Shown: positions 20,501-28,325, numbered from the stretch's first letter. The stretch is DNA of 64,000 nt from Oxalobacter vibrioformis (GCF_027118995.1 NZ_CP098242.1:2519001-2583000); one strand, 5' to 3'. Notes: generated from the letters alone by a model not told the origin. Made by a program: numbers and translations.

Positions 20501-23500
20501 TCTGACGACAAAAAAGATTACAACCTGGGTTTCCGCCTGGCCTGGACAGACGGGCAGGACAAGCGCACCGGCAGCTTTACCATGAGTGGCGGGACATCCT
20601 TTAATGTGGATGTTGCGCTGAACGATCAGACATCCAATTCCGCCACCGGCTGGGATGGCAAGAGCCTGACCAAGAGCGGGGGCGGTACCCTGACCCTTTC
20701 CGAAGTCAACGGCTATACCGGCACTACCACGGTCAATGGCGGCATCCTGCAGCTCGGCACAAAAAACAATGTCATTGCCACCAGCAGCGCCGTTACCGTG
20801 AATGCGGGCGGGACGCTGGAATTGCTGGACAGTACCAACCAGACAGTCAACAAGCTTGGCGGCGCCGGGAATATCACACTCGGTGGCGGCACCCTGACAG
20901 CCAACAATGCAACCACGTCTGACAGTACCACTTTCTCCGGTGCCATCAATGGGGCAGGTGGCCTGAGCAAGACAGGCGCGGGAACCCTCACGCTAAACGG
21001 CACCGGCTCATCGGTCGGGAATGTCATGGTGAGCGGCGGCACGCTTGCCCTGACACAAAGCGGCGACTTCACCGTTACGGATGACTACACGACAAAAACA
21101 GGCGCCACCACCACCATCGGGGCTGCATCAGCCAAGCTGAAAGTTGCCGATGACTTCACCCAGGAAACCGGCGCCACGCTGAATATCACCATGGCGTCAA
21201 ATGCCTCCTGGACACCGGCCATCACGGCCGATAAGGCCTTCCTTAATGGCGCACTGACTGTCAGCGGGTATACGCAAGGCACACTGCCGACCAGCGCCAC
21301 GGGCATCTCTGACGTCACCTACACGCTGATCCATACCACCAACGGCATTAGCGGCGATTTCGCAAGCAAGACATCGCTGACAGGATCGGGCATGGATTAC
21401 CTTATCCATGATGCCCACAAATCGGAAGACGGCAAGGATTACAACATCGGATATCGCCTGTCCTGGACAGACGGGAAAAAGATACTGGGTACCGGCGACT
21501 TTACGATTGGCAGCGGCAAAACGTTTGATGTGGATATTGCGCTGTCAAACCAGACCGGCACTTTCGATCTGGGCTGGGACGGCAGGAGCCTGACCAAGAA
21601 GGGGGCTGGAACCCTTATCCTTTCAAGCGCCAATACCTATACCGGCGCCACCACCGTATCCGGCGGTACCCTGGAAACCGGCATTGCCAATGCCTTTGCT
21701 GCCAGCAGTGAAGTGGCAGTCGGTAGCGGTACGGTGTTGGATTTGAATAATTATGACCAGACAGCCAACAAGCTTTCCGGCACCGGCAGCATCACGCTGG
21801 GCACGGCCACCCTGACGGCGAATAATGCTGCAGCAGGCGATACCGCCTTTTCCGGCATCATATCCGGCACCGGCGGTCTGACCAAGACAGGGGGAGGGGT
21901 TTTCACCCTTGCCGGCGCCAATACCTATACCGGCGCCACGACCGTATCCGGCGGCACCTTGAAGACCGACATTGCCAATGCCTTTGCCTCCAGCCGTGCG
22001 GTAACGGTGGGTAGTGGCACAACGCTGAACCTGAACAACCATAACCAGAAAGCCAACAGGCTTTCCGGTAGCGGCAGCATTACGCTGGGCACGGCCACCC
22101 TGACGGCGAATAATGCCACTACGGCAGATGATACGATCTTCTCCGGCACCCTTACCGGCGGCAGCAGCAGTGCCCTGAGCAAGACCGGCGCTGGCGAACT
22201 GAAACTGGATGGCACCGGCTCTTTTGTCGGCAGCGTCACGGTGAGTGGCGGTGGCCTGAATCTGGCACAAAGCGGCGCCTTTACCACAACAGGCGATTAC
22301 ACAACACAGGCAGGCGCAACAACCACCCTGGATACAGCATCCTCAAAGCTGGCTGTTGGCGGTACATTCACCCAGGCGGCTGGTTCGACCCTGGAAGTGA
22401 CCATATCAAATCCTTTCAGCACATCCAACCCGAGCATCACGACAGTGGACGGGGTGTTGGGTGGCAATCTGGTGGTGACAGGCTTTAATCCGGCTGCGCC
22501 GGTAAAATCCAGCGAACTGGCCGGAAAACTGCATACCCTGATCAGCTCAACCAATGCCATGAGCGGTGGTTTTACCACCGAGCTGACTTCCACCGGGCTG
22601 GATTACCTCCTGTATGACGGACATCTTTCCAAAGACAAAAAAGCGTACAACATCGGTTTCCGCCTGGCATGGACAGACGGGCAGGACAGCCATGCCACAG
22701 GCCGTTTTACCATAAACAGCGGCACATTTGAAGTCGATACCATCCTTGGCAACCAGACGCCACAGGGCAGCTTTGCCACCGGCTGGGACGGCGAGAGCCT
22801 GACCAAGAATGGAGCCGGCACCCTGATTCTTTCCGCCACCAATACCTATACCGGCACAACCACGGTCAATGGCGGGGTGTTGCAAACAGGGGCTGCCAAC
22901 GCCTTTGCCTCGAGCAGCCAGGTGACACTGGCAGCCGGTACCACGCTGGATCTGAACAACTATAACCAGACAGCCAACAAGCTTGGTGGGGCCGGGAGCA
23001 TCACGCTGGGTAGTGGGACATTGACGGCGAATAATGCCACAGCGGCCACTGACGACACCGTATTTTCCGGCACCATCAATGGCACGGGAGGGCTGACCAA
23101 AACAGGGGCGGGAATGCTCACGCTTTCCGGAAAACCCTCTTCTGTTGGCAGCGTTTCCGTAAATAGCGGCTCGCTGAATCTGGCGCAGGATGGCAAATTT
23201 ACCGTAACAGGCGATTACACAACACAGGCCGGAGCAACTACACACATCGGACTGAACAATGCGCAACTGGTGGTCGGAGGAAAATTTGAGCAAAAAGCCA
23301 ATTCCACGCTGCAGGTGACGGTCGGGGCGTCCCCTGACATTGACGCGACCGATGTCACGCTGGCTGGCACGCTGGTTGTGAACGGGTTTGCCGATACGGG
23401 AACGCCGCCTGTCAAGGCAACAGAGTTGGGCTCGCCTTATACCATTATCAGGTCAGCCAATAACATTGTCGGCAATTTTGCCACGAATCCGCTGTCACCC

Positions 23501-25561
23501 TCAGGGCTGGATTACCTGCTGTACAGCGGCTATAAATCCACCGACGAGAAATCCTATAACCTGGGTTTCCGCCTGGCGTGGACAGAGGGGCAGGACAAGC
23601 GTACCGGCAGCTTTACCATGAGTGACGGGACATCCTTTGATGTGGATATTGTGCTGGGCGATCAGACGGCCAATCCCGGCAACAACTGGGACGGCAAGAG
23701 CCTGAGCAAGGCGGGCGATGGAACCCTCATCCTTTCAAAGGTCAATACCTACACCGGATCGACAACACTCAACGGCGGCACACTGAAGATGGGGGCAATC
23801 GATGCCATCAAATCCAGCAGCGACATCGTTGTCAATCATGGCGCACTGGACTTGAATGGGTATGATCAGGAATTCAACCGCCTCTCCGGTACCGGCGGCA
23901 CGGTCAATATCGGCGCCAAGACCCTGACGGTGGTCAATACAGCCAACGGGACAGATGACTCCCGTTATGCCGGCGCCATCACCGGCACAGGCAAGCTTCT
24001 CAAGGAAGGTGCCGGCACACTCACACTGGCAGGCGTCTCCTCGGTCGGTACAACCCATATTGATGCAGGAACCCTGAAGCTGGACGGGGGCAAACTGACA
24101 AGCGGGGTGCTTACCGGCAACGGGACAAATCTTGATCTGGTCAATGCTGCCGTCTTCACCGGCACCATCAAGGATTCGTCCGGCGCAGTGGATGCCTCGA
24201 TCGGCCAGCATTCCGCATGGAACATGACGGAAAGCTCGACAGTAAATGATCTGGCGCTGGCAGCCGGCCATGTCCGGTATGCCGCGCCAACAGGCGATAT
24301 CAGCCAGCAGGCCGCTTACCGGACACTTACCGTTGATACGTTGAGCGGCAGTGGCAATATCCATCTCAACACCAACCTGGGCGCCCGGGTTGGCGACATG
24401 CTTGTCGCTGACGATACCTCAGGCAATCATGTCGTATATGTTACCAACCGTGGCGGAAATCCTGCGGCACCCGGCGAATCGCTCAAGATCATTGAAGTCG
24501 CCAATAGCAGCAAGGGTGAATTTGCACTGAACAAGGGCAGGGTGGATGTGGGCGCCTACCGCTATACGCTGGTGCGCGGTGACGCCGTGGATGACGGGGC
24601 GGGCGGCACCCTCGCCTACAACAACTGGTACCTGTACAACACCGGCATGGCGTCGCCTTTGACCCGGCAGGTGCAGACCATTGCCAACGCCACCAAGTAT
24701 GCGACGATCGCATCCTTGAATGATATCCACAAACGGATGGGTGAGCTGCGCCTGGATGCGTCGGAAAAAGGCGGCGTGTGGATGCGCTCGTATCGGAGAG
24801 GATATGAGAACAACCTCCACCAGGATGCCCGTGCCACCCTGTATGCAACCGGAGGAGAAATCGGTGCCGACAGGCTGGTGGAACTGGACGGCAAACGGCT
24901 TTACCTGGGTGGCCTGGTCGGGTATGCCGATTCAACCCTGTCAGGCGTTGACAGCTGGAACGGTGAATCGGAGGATATCCTGGTGGGCGCTTATGCCAGC
25001 CTGATGTTTGATAATGGCTCCTACATTGACCTTGTGGGCCGCCATTTCTGGTTTGACCGTGACTACCGGTTTGGCAGTAACGGGGCAACGGAGAAGGGTT
25101 CCGGCCGTTACCGGGCTTATTCTATTGACATTGAAGCCGGCCACCGGCTTGACCTGGCCCGCGGCTGGTTCCTTGAGCCGCAGGCAGAGCTGACCTGGCT
25201 GAAGACAACCCGCTCTGACTTTACGACAGATAACGGAAACCGCATTGTGATGGATGGTTTTCATACCCTGCTGGGACGGGCAGGGATAACAGCCGGGCGC
25301 ACGCTGGATATCGGGAAAAACAATAAAACCCAGCTTTACGGGCGTCTTGACCATATCAGGAATTTTACCTCCAACGGCAAGGTTTCCATCAATGGGGATC
25401 GTTTCAGCGCTGAAAAAGAAGGGGGCTCATGGGTGCTTTCCGCAGGCCTCCAGACAGCCACCCGGCAGGGACAATTCCATATCGAGCTTGAAACCGGTGT
25501 GGGAAGCGCAGACGTAAGGCAGAAGTGGGGTGTTAATTTCGGTGCCCGCTGGGCGTTTTGA
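11585..25561 (+). CDS. Giant autotransporter adhesin, 4658 aa
   Basis: Type Va-secreted surface protein. The start at 11585 gives MNRIFKSLWNQALGAWTAVSE, an extended signal peptide region (ESPR) motif; the signal peptide is very long (about 89 aa, cleavage after SSSAMA). The passenger is Gly/Thr/Ser/Asn rich and built of beta-helix repeats: chlamydial Pmp-like GGAI/GGGIY motifs at about 1137-1272 and 1952-2189, and many autotransporter-associated repeats of the form G.GTLTLS..NTYTG.TTVSGGTL from about 2720 to 4170. Four larger modules with a WTDG/WTEG core recur at residues near 2987, 3294, 3696 and 3999. The C-terminal 270 or so residues form the translocator beta-barrel ending in an aromatic residue (ARWAF). 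Probable role: adhesion or aggregation; no catalytic motif seen. Confidence 0.93.
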   Translation: MNRIFKSLWNQALGAWTAVSELARSSGKGYLSPRRTKRFLRKPGANVFGNTNTAALSRSFPRNTFSFSLSRLAFLTMLSLAGFSSSAMAADYTVDEAGARDDAAAPPNSLSGALQGAASGNTIQFDSSINLSPETSWLMSGYSLIKADADNISLGFDLNSHTLSASQLGFHSGTGTFTFKNGTLSATTVGIGGGVGADYRATVKLDNSTITAGTLNLSGAGSALDLTNTSTVDVSTLTVSKSAQASADASSTVKAGTLNISEKGQAAINGQATLGNVTVTDGGKLALNGTSTITGSLKVGGVHVAETAPGSGTFTYDRSTLSGTGTLNYTGNTLLFDNGASVNLGSLLPGYTASAGQSLTASGIFSHAAGRQSYQTEVALGGDDLVTQGGSIRILDGAKLTSVQNITAEGGAANAIIVGGAVKDADSGKTWRAEVVAGGTLTIGTSTNAGAVEITNGGKIGGITNITLGTGNSGSLLIKGTEATSVLPAELAATGSLVVGDTASATLTMADGGHISGVTDVTLGKGGQATVSLDGVGTGDTRTGISASGSLLVGGNANANLSISKGAQFTVGGTAVFGDQAGTSGSLSLSGRGGNSGQMEATLTTGDITLGNEGNASVTIGNGGSLRTGTAILAKESGSTANVTINTGNVTNADRGWLVGGTVTDPGYAKGNANLTVNQGIVDVRGFLSMGAQDAASAGKATFSGSGAELRMGGGTFRNQGDDGSSSGNAIGDTLITNSAVVSGHGNIIAGNQFRVEGATISPGSRWMYDFDRNGAANKLTSLGTLHITDNASVNTFFKNTTFQTQLDRAGLSDQVVVHGDLEIDNLNINMSRALDGDYLLIRTDGGAISGYTDRDLSQLGPDAIDINLNGKTLKGNDRIDIAGGLVTEVKNSGTELWLSVDTTTNGNVITHWTGAGGNDWNMVARNFESATTGGTEQFLDGDIVTFDDTWMTANAPAGSRVVDITTDTKYAGNVIVPEVRVFDEGASGTIFTFNGGNILAYDSALYTTLDKGAGEKTPSGELVKIGSGTLVINNANEFYGGVHLGGNLHDYDSSYASLVQGGGIIEVNNNKAFGSYNSESGFLSRGVVYVHESSKLVFGNDVSVQNRFVVDDGKILDIVFSGSFTIKNNNATADSGANSVNGGKGGGIYIGDGGQVVYSGSEMMHVINNLAIRGGGIYTNEGYTLAVPTDISRNIATQKGGGIYAEKQFALRDSSDIIGNATYGDGGGVYVGYDGPSSLDKTFTLHGNSSLTKNLVGNAGGGLYADGGRTVELVTKKYTDVSGSFKGGDIWFEGNYSGAVFAPDDPTNFDKIDLTNATKNAMHLAYGNTSAGFKGAILNIEGPYNTYFYDPITGDAGTQINIAGLASNPGVNMETGHGVAGGQSGTTIFQEDSQYYGSTTVSNGATFRLEKGEAAGALDPVYGRKGTLAATNAAANTFEIKDGASLTGQGKIAADTIRLDGIVSLDAGSFSRPAGRDGSGTVSLPASQGTMELEGAVAIADTAQWHLNLTNSGTPKTDLINVTGTAAFSGVTDGEKLDIHIDDIIRDKYTLMTSTGKISGYNTDVTKSDARIFNSAQPGIDLSAGKLTSLDSDYLGRLKATSYVDKTTETTLSLDIIGRNRHVTASDGGTWAYNNWTFSGTIPTPTGTGSSIAGGGWSENDTGPATNAYIDGDMVTLTGGNYTLGSVVKPVDLFIDGTADMAFSGAGGISTYSTAVADQAKTTITTTTADNDYDIAGYTGKLYKYNSNTLIFSNTAANTFAGGVEIGKAGVDGGTIAFSNGNQLQVGTGKFIDFIDFGKLRAAATTTLASNMRIANGKAATFDTGSNTLTLSGTVGNLAAGTGGAIVKDGTGTLVIEGQNTFTGGTTWNAGTIQLGGESAGNTNLGAYTTAGGTAGLVSLAGGTSKTLTLTDSHTIQNHFDVAGTAGNQLTLNVGSGQILSMDNVNVGTSADGGAVNINTGAEAFATTGSGTTLFSRNKARDGGAIHAGDMILGAVSTFTSNEASRDGGAIHVAGELAFNAAATLSGNTAGGSGGAIKSTDGDIDFAANTTLATNTATAGDGGAIHAAGDVDFAAGLSLTDNRALAGKGGGIYTATGKVTLNYANTTALNITGNQAVQGGAIYAQDISLTNSSATARTIGNNAASDKGGAFYVAGGGTLDINASGGNITFSGNTAGTDGGEAVYLDTGSDMTVAVADKKTVEFTDTLVSSAGTHSLVKNGDGMLAFTGNGNNNIFHGTTTVNTGTFRVAQGVTYGSAGATQFDLKAGSILSGGGTLTADQFNLYGTTTIDKGATTTVAAADRIGTLTLKGEVILHSNATQPLIAFDLNQSTPNPTNTTLGQADLLKVDGTLKVAGSDKVILNIYNYKSGFYKLIDATNLDASVSSFDLAFDMTAHSMGKTDRHRFAIKHGDDAAIHSVDNTSHGNQLWLAADYNNLKMFWTGAENAVWNTNVTDYNGNWLDKTATSDHKEETHVENRDSVVFQDASVYGSATPQNKAITLGSDVVVTNMEVNTAGTYSFGGAYGITTSDDYAGDILTYGHNAAPQKLEKKGIGTLAFTNAGTNNFEGGIDISAGTIQFNRAAQLGTGTAGITFSGNARLEAAATGQNLANAIHIGDGQTATFATGAHTLTLSGKISGVNAADVASLTKEGTGTLILTNTANDYSGLTTISGGTLRADGVGTLGKNTSDAANGIATASGSKLALNITSGSEALNKRISGAGSFEKMGNGTAVLGTANTYTGTTTVSGGILQAGIANAFASSSQVTVGSGTTLDLNNHNQKANKLGGTGNVTLGSGTLTANNATTADNSTLSGTINGTGDLVKTGSGSFTLNTAISSATSSVGNVSVDGGTLNLSQNSTFTATGNYTTKNSATTTIGSANSKLDVKETFTQEAGSTLNVTIGAAGPDITAKNAELNGALVVSGFSSSAQTKASDLPGTIYTVIRSDNAMTGAGFTPNPLTSNGLDYLLYDGHFSDDKKDYNLGFRLAWTDGQDKRTGSFTMSGGTSFNVDVALNDQTSNSATGWDGKSLTKSGGGTLTLSEVNGYTGTTTVNGGILQLGTKNNVIATSSAVTVNAGGTLELLDSTNQTVNKLGGAGNITLGGGTLTANNATTSDSTTFSGAINGAGGLSKTGAGTLTLNGTGSSVGNVMVSGGTLALTQSGDFTVTDDYTTKTGATTTIGAASAKLKVADDFTQETGATLNITMASNASWTPAITADKAFLNGALTVSGYTQGTLPTSATGISDVTYTLIHTTNGISGDFASKTSLTGSGMDYLIHDAHKSEDGKDYNIGYRLSWTDGKKILGTGDFTIGSGKTFDVDIALSNQTGTFDLGWDGRSLTKKGAGTLILSSANTYTGATTVSGGTLETGIANAFAASSEVAVGSGTVLDLNNYDQTANKLSGTGSITLGTATLTANNAAAGDTAFSGIISGTGGLTKTGGGVFTLAGANTYTGATTVSGGTLKTDIANAFASSRAVTVGSGTTLNLNNHNQKANRLSGSGSITLGTATLTANNATTADDTIFSGTLTGGSSSALSKTGAGELKLDGTGSFVGSVTVSGGGLNLAQSGAFTTTGDYTTQAGATTTLDTASSKLAVGGTFTQAAGSTLEVTISNPFSTSNPSITTVDGVLGGNLVVTGFNPAAPVKSSELAGKLHTLISSTNAMSGGFTTELTSTGLDYLLYDGHLSKDKKAYNIGFRLAWTDGQDSHATGRFTINSGTFEVDTILGNQTPQGSFATGWDGESLTKNGAGTLILSATNTYTGTTTVNGGVLQTGAANAFASSSQVTLAAGTTLDLNNYNQTANKLGGAGSITLGSGTLTANNATAATDDTVFSGTINGTGGLTKTGAGMLTLSGKPSSVGSVSVNSGSLNLAQDGKFTVTGDYTTQAGATTHIGLNNAQLVVGGKFEQKANSTLQVTVGASPDIDATDVTLAGTLVVNGFADTGTPPVKATELGSPYTIIRSANNIVGNFATNPLSPSGLDYLLYSGYKSTDEKSYNLGFRLAWTEGQDKRTGSFTMSDGTSFDVDIVLGDQTANPGNNWDGKSLSKAGDGTLILSKVNTYTGSTTLNGGTLKMGAIDAIKSSSDIVVNHGALDLNGYDQEFNRLSGTGGTVNIGAKTLTVVNTANGTDDSRYAGAITGTGKLLKEGAGTLTLAGVSSVGTTHIDAGTLKLDGGKLTSGVLTGNGTNLDLVNAAVFTGTIKDSSGAVDASIGQHSAWNMTESSTVNDLALAAGHVRYAAPTGDISQQAAYRTLTVDTLSGSGNIHLNTNLGARVGDMLVADDTSGNHVVYVTNRGGNPAAPGESLKIIEVANSSKGEFALNKGRVDVGAYRYTLVRGDAVDDGAGGTLAYNNWYLYNTGMASPLTRQVQTIANATKYATIASLNDIHKRMGELRLDASEKGGVWMRSYRRGYENNLHQDARATLYATGGEIGADRLVELDGKRLYLGGLVGYADSTLSGVDSWNGESEDILVGAYASLMFDNGSYIDLVGRHFWFDRDYRFGSNGATEKGSGRYRAYSIDIEAGHRLDLARGWFLEPQAELTWLKTTRSDFTTDNGNRIVMDGFHTLLGRAGITAGRTLDIGKNNKTQLYGRLDHIRNFTSNGKVSINGDRFSAEKEGGSWVLSAGLQTATRQGQFHIELETGVGSADVRQKWGVNFGARWAF
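20458..23700 (+). repeat. Large internal repeats of the autotransporter gene
   Basis: A conserved core (DYLLYDG...DKK.YN.GFRLAWTDG) recurs four times; the TGGACAGA word that begins its end lies at 20543, 21464, 22670 and 23579, i.e. spacings of 921, 1206 and 909 bp. The longer middle interval contains an extra 288-bp tandem copy of an autotransporter-associated repeat (GCCAATACCTATACCGGCGC at 21629 and 21917). Confidence 0.85.
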
Positions 25562-25570
25562 TTGCAGCAT

Positions 25571-25600
25571 AAAAAAAGCCCGGACAATGTCCGGGCTTAC
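25571..25600 (-). terminator. Terminator between autotransporter and DUF5610 gene
   Basis: AAGCCCGGACAATGTCCGGGCTT forms a 10-bp GC-rich stem. The seven A on its left give a U-run on the minus strand, so it mainly terminates the DUF5610 gene; with the short TT on the right it may also stop autotransporter transcription. The same palindrome is the IS1182 target 17 kb away. Confidence 0.75.
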
Positions 25601-25637
25601 AAATATCATCTTCTTAAAGGGCAGATGAAAAAAACGC

Positions 25638-26285
25638 TTAATCGCTTACCTTGGTATCACCCGTCACATCAGCAGGCTTGGTTTCTGGCTGGGTTTCCGG
25701 TTTCTGAAATGAAGCCAGCTTGTCTGACAGCCAATCATCATAGCCTTTTTGCACCAGATCCCAGGTCTTCTGGATTTCGCTCTTGACGTTGCCGTCAAAG
25801 ACGTTCAGCGCTTCCAGGATATCAACAGCCTCGCCGTAGCCTTTTTCAAAGCCGCCGCGGATGGTTTCGATGAATTTGGCAGCCACTTCAGCCTCGTCTT
25901 CACCTTTATGGGAAGCGGCAAATCGCTCATACAGGCCCAGTGAAAAGCCCAGGATAACACCTGCCGTGCCTTCCGGGGTGGCAAACGGATTGTTTGCGTC
26001 GTTCATCGACGGCATCTGGTAATCCGGGTCGATCTTGGATTGAAAACCGCCAATTGATTCGTAAACGCTTTCCAGGCTGGAGCGGAACAAGAGTCCCTGT
26101 GGATTGTCACCGGCTTTGACGGAAACTTTGAGAGAAGCTTCAATAATCATGGCATTCTGTGATGCACGCATATTGGAAGCAGTTGGTTTCTGGCTGGCAA
26201 TTTTACTTGTGACATTGCTGGTATTTGATTCTTTGCTCGTGGAAACGGCCGCAGCGTTTTGCTGCATATTGTTAATAGTCGTCAT
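25638..26285 (-). CDS. DUF5610 domain protein, 215 aa
   Basis: A soluble protein without signal peptide. The first 45 residues are low-complexity (Ser/Thr/Asn/Ala); the DUF5610-like region follows, with AMIIEASLKVSVKAGDNPQGLLFRSSLESV and, later, TPEGTAGVILGFSLGLYERFAA and FEKGYGEAVDILEALNVFDGNVKSEIQ. The C-terminal tail is Lys/Pro/Thr rich. The function of the domain is not known to me. The gene converges on the autotransporter gene; C-terminal fragments of a relative survive at 9751 and 11156, showing an earlier second copy next to the chemoreceptor gene. The ribosome binding site is GGAG about eight bases upstream of the start. Confidence 0.85.
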   Translation of the reverse strand: MTTINNMQQNAAAVSTSKESNTSNVTSKIASQKPTASNMRASQNAMIIEASLKVSVKAGDNPQGLLFRSSLESVYESIGGFQSKIDPDYQMPSMNDANNPFATPEGTAGVILGFSLGLYERFAASHKGEDEAEVAAKFIETIRGGFEKGYGEAVDILEALNVFDGNVKSEIQKTWDLVQKGYDDWLSDKLASFQKPETQPETKPADVTGDTKVSD

Positions 26286-26716
26286 TTCCAGGTCTCCTGT
26301 ACGGTATGGGTATCACTATAAAGGCAACCAGGATTCATTTCCCGGTCTGATTCCGCCTAGCTACATTATTTACGGCAGGAAATATAAAAACTTGACTTAT
26401 TCTGTAAAAAAACATAAAAAACTATTTTATATCATTTAAATATGGCGGTTTATTAAAGTTAATTGTTGGAAATTGGGTGTGTTGATTCAGCGTTTCATCT
26501 CTTTGAATTTCCGGATCAGGCAGCAGGAAGGGCTTGAGACAGATCAAGGTGGCATGGGAAAAGACGCAGGGATACATCTGCGGGTCTGCTGCTGCCCGTA
26601 GCCGGGAAAAGCGGGGTCTTCCCACTTTCGGTAACCCGATTGGATCCAGCCGTTTCCGTATATACAAGCTGTTTTTCAAAAAAGACAGTTCAAAAGCGTG
26701 GTAGGGGAGTCCCAGT
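26286..26716. other. AT-rich intergenic region without a supported gene
   Basis: About 430 bases upstream of the DUF5610 gene and downstream of an unknown minus-strand gene. Poly-A/T stretches around 26385-26450 include TTGACT near 26393. A 137-codon minus-strand frame (26422-26835) overlaps the next gene in another frame and has no family resemblance; I do not accept it as a gene. Confidence 0.4.
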
Positions 26717-27229
26717 TCATACAGGGCAGTATCCAAGGTCATAAGCGCTGATGTTGTCATCAGCACGCGAGTCAAACCCTTCCGGTCTGACAATAGCCGA
26801 AAAAGTCCCTCTGACATAAAAAGCCTGTTTTCCATCGTCGATAACGCGCTTGTCTCCTGTTATGGTGAAAGCCAGGTCAAGATAGCCATTGATGATATCT
26901 CCGGGTACATAGTGTGCCTTGTCCAGTATCAGGTGCTCGTGGGTGAGGGGGAGGGTTAGCGGCCCGGAAGGGTATATCGGCACCCACGCCAGGGAAGTGA
27001 AAAACCTGCCGTTTCTCACCATAATATCCGTGACAAGATGATAGGCCGGATTCATCGGAAAATGGATATAAAGCGTCCCGTCTTTCACCACGGCCCGGGC
27101 TTCGGTGATGAGATGTTCGCCCTGGTGATCCGTTTGGCATGCTGTTTTCAGATGCTGCGCAGAAGGGATGTTTTCCACATTCACAGCCTTTCCTGTTTCT
27201 GCCGCGGAAAACGAGGCAGAAAGCATCAA
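26717..27229 (-). CDS. Exported protein of unknown function with a frameshifted signal peptide
   Basis: The mature part (about 150 aa) is soluble and beta-rich with no family I recognise. The frame as read begins with a TTG/ATG inside a hydrophobic segment, too short for a signal peptide. An ATG at 27258 begins MKK in a different frame; one extra A in the A6 run (27250-27255) would yield MKKTYLLFFLLMLSASF-SAAE, a perfect signal peptide running into the gene. So either the tract is one base short in this strain (off state or pseudogene) or the base is a sequencing error. The gene is divergent from the dehydrogenase at 27369. Confidence 0.6.
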   Translation of the reverse strand: MMLSASFSAAETGKAVNVENIPSAQHLKTACQTDHQGEHLITEARAVVKDGTLYIHFPMNPAYHLVTDIMVRNGRFFTSLAWVPIYPSGPLTLPLTHEHLILDKAHYVPGDIINGYLDLAFTITGDKRVIDDGKQAFYVRGTFSAIVRPEGFDSRADDNISAYDLGYCPV

Positions 27230-27368
27230 AAGAAAAAAGAGCAGGTAGGTTTTTTCATGGCAGGCAGAGATCTTGCTGTTGCCACAGATTGTAACAGCAC
27301 AGTGGTTTGTTTTTCATCCGGGAGGCTGGTATGCTCTGATGAGACCCCTTAAAGGAAAGGTGACGCCA

Positions 27369-28325
27369 ATGCAAATTCAGGAAATCAGGACAGTTGCCTG
27401 TTTGGGAACCGGCACCATGGGACATGGTATTGCCTTCCTTGCTGCGAAAGCCGGATATGACGTTCGCTTTTTTGGCCGCACAAAAGAAAGCATTGAAAAA
27501 GGCATGGCTGACATTGACCGGGCCATCGCGCTTTACGAGAACAGCGGCCTGATGCCAACCGGCAGGGCTGATGCGATCAGGCAACGTATCCAGCCTTTTA
27601 CCAGTGTTGAAAAAGCCGTAGCCGGTGCGGATATGGTGATGGAATCCGTGATTGAAGACCTGGCAGTCAAGCAGTATGTTTTTGCCGAAGCCGAGCGCCA
27701 CAGCCGTGAAGGCGCCATCCTGGCGACAGATACCTCCAGTCTTTCCCTTTCTGCGATCGCCAGCGGCCTGAAGCACCCGGAATATTTTCTCGGCATCCAC
27801 TTCTTTACGCCGCCTTATCTCATGCCGGTCGTTGAAGTCTGCCCGATCAGACAGACATTGCCTACCGTGCGCGAAATGGGTGCCGAATGGGTCAGGTCCC
27901 TTGGCAATGAGCCGGTAGTTATGGAAAAAGAAGTGCCCGGCATGATCATCAACCGCATCCAGGCAGCCTGTCTGCGTGAGGCACTTCATATGCTGGAGCA
28001 GGGCTGGGCAAGTGCCGGGACAATTGACCGGGCAATCGCCATGTCGTTAGGACGCCGCTATGCGGTTACCGGTCCTCTTGAAAGCGCTGATATGGGCGGG
28101 CTTGATATTCTCTCCAGTATGCTCACCCAGCTTGCCCCCACGCTCTCTGACCGCATCGATGGTGGCCCGCTCATGGAAGCAGCGGTAAAAGCAGGCAATC
28201 TGGGCATGAAAACCGGCAAGGGCATCTATGACTGGCCCGAAGAAACCATTGAGGCGCGCCGCAGTGCCCGCGAACAGTCACTCGTTGCTTTTCTGAAAGC
28301 CGATGTGGCGAAAAAAGGCAGATAG
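27369..28325 (+). CDS. 3-hydroxyacyl-CoA dehydrogenase family protein
   Basis: NAD-dependent oxidation of L-3-hydroxyacyl-CoA (or reduction of acetoacetyl-CoA), 318 aa. The N-terminal Rossmann fold has the dinucleotide motif GTGTMGHGIAF; downstream are the VMESVIEDLAVKQ and DTSSLSLSAIA segments typical of the family, the catalytic-histidine motif GIHFFTPPYLMPVVEV, and a C-terminal helical domain with PG.IINRI. The start at 27369 is preceded by AAGGAAAGG; an upstream in-frame ATG at 27273 adds non-homologous sequence. It stands alone rather than within a beta-oxidation operon, so 3-hydroxybutyryl-CoA or an unusual hydroxyacyl substrate is possible. Confidence 0.88.
   Translation: MQIQEIRTVACLGTGTMGHGIAFLAAKAGYDVRFFGRTKESIEKGMADIDRAIALYENSGLMPTGRADAIRQRIQPFTSVEKAVAGADMVMESVIEDLAVKQYVFAEAERHSREGAILATDTSSLSLSAIASGLKHPEYFLGIHFFTPPYLMPVVEVCPIRQTLPTVREMGAEWVRSLGNEPVVMEKEVPGMIINRIQAACLREALHMLEQGWASAGTIDRAIAMSLGRRYAVTGPLESADMGGLDILSSMLTQLAPTLSDRIDGGPLMEAAVKAGNLGMKTGKGIYDWPEETIEARRSAREQSLVAFLKADVAKKGR

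Noticed and set aside
24547..24590. RGD tripeptide in LVRGDAVDD of the autotransporter
   Set aside because: It lies in the conserved YRYTLVRGD-type junction common in this family just before the barrel, so it is not evidence of integrin binding.
26422..26835. 137-codon minus-strand frame upstream of the DUF5610 gene
   Set aside because: It overlaps the C-terminus of the exported-protein gene in another frame, has no ribosome binding site or homology, and lies in low-complexity AT-rich DNA.
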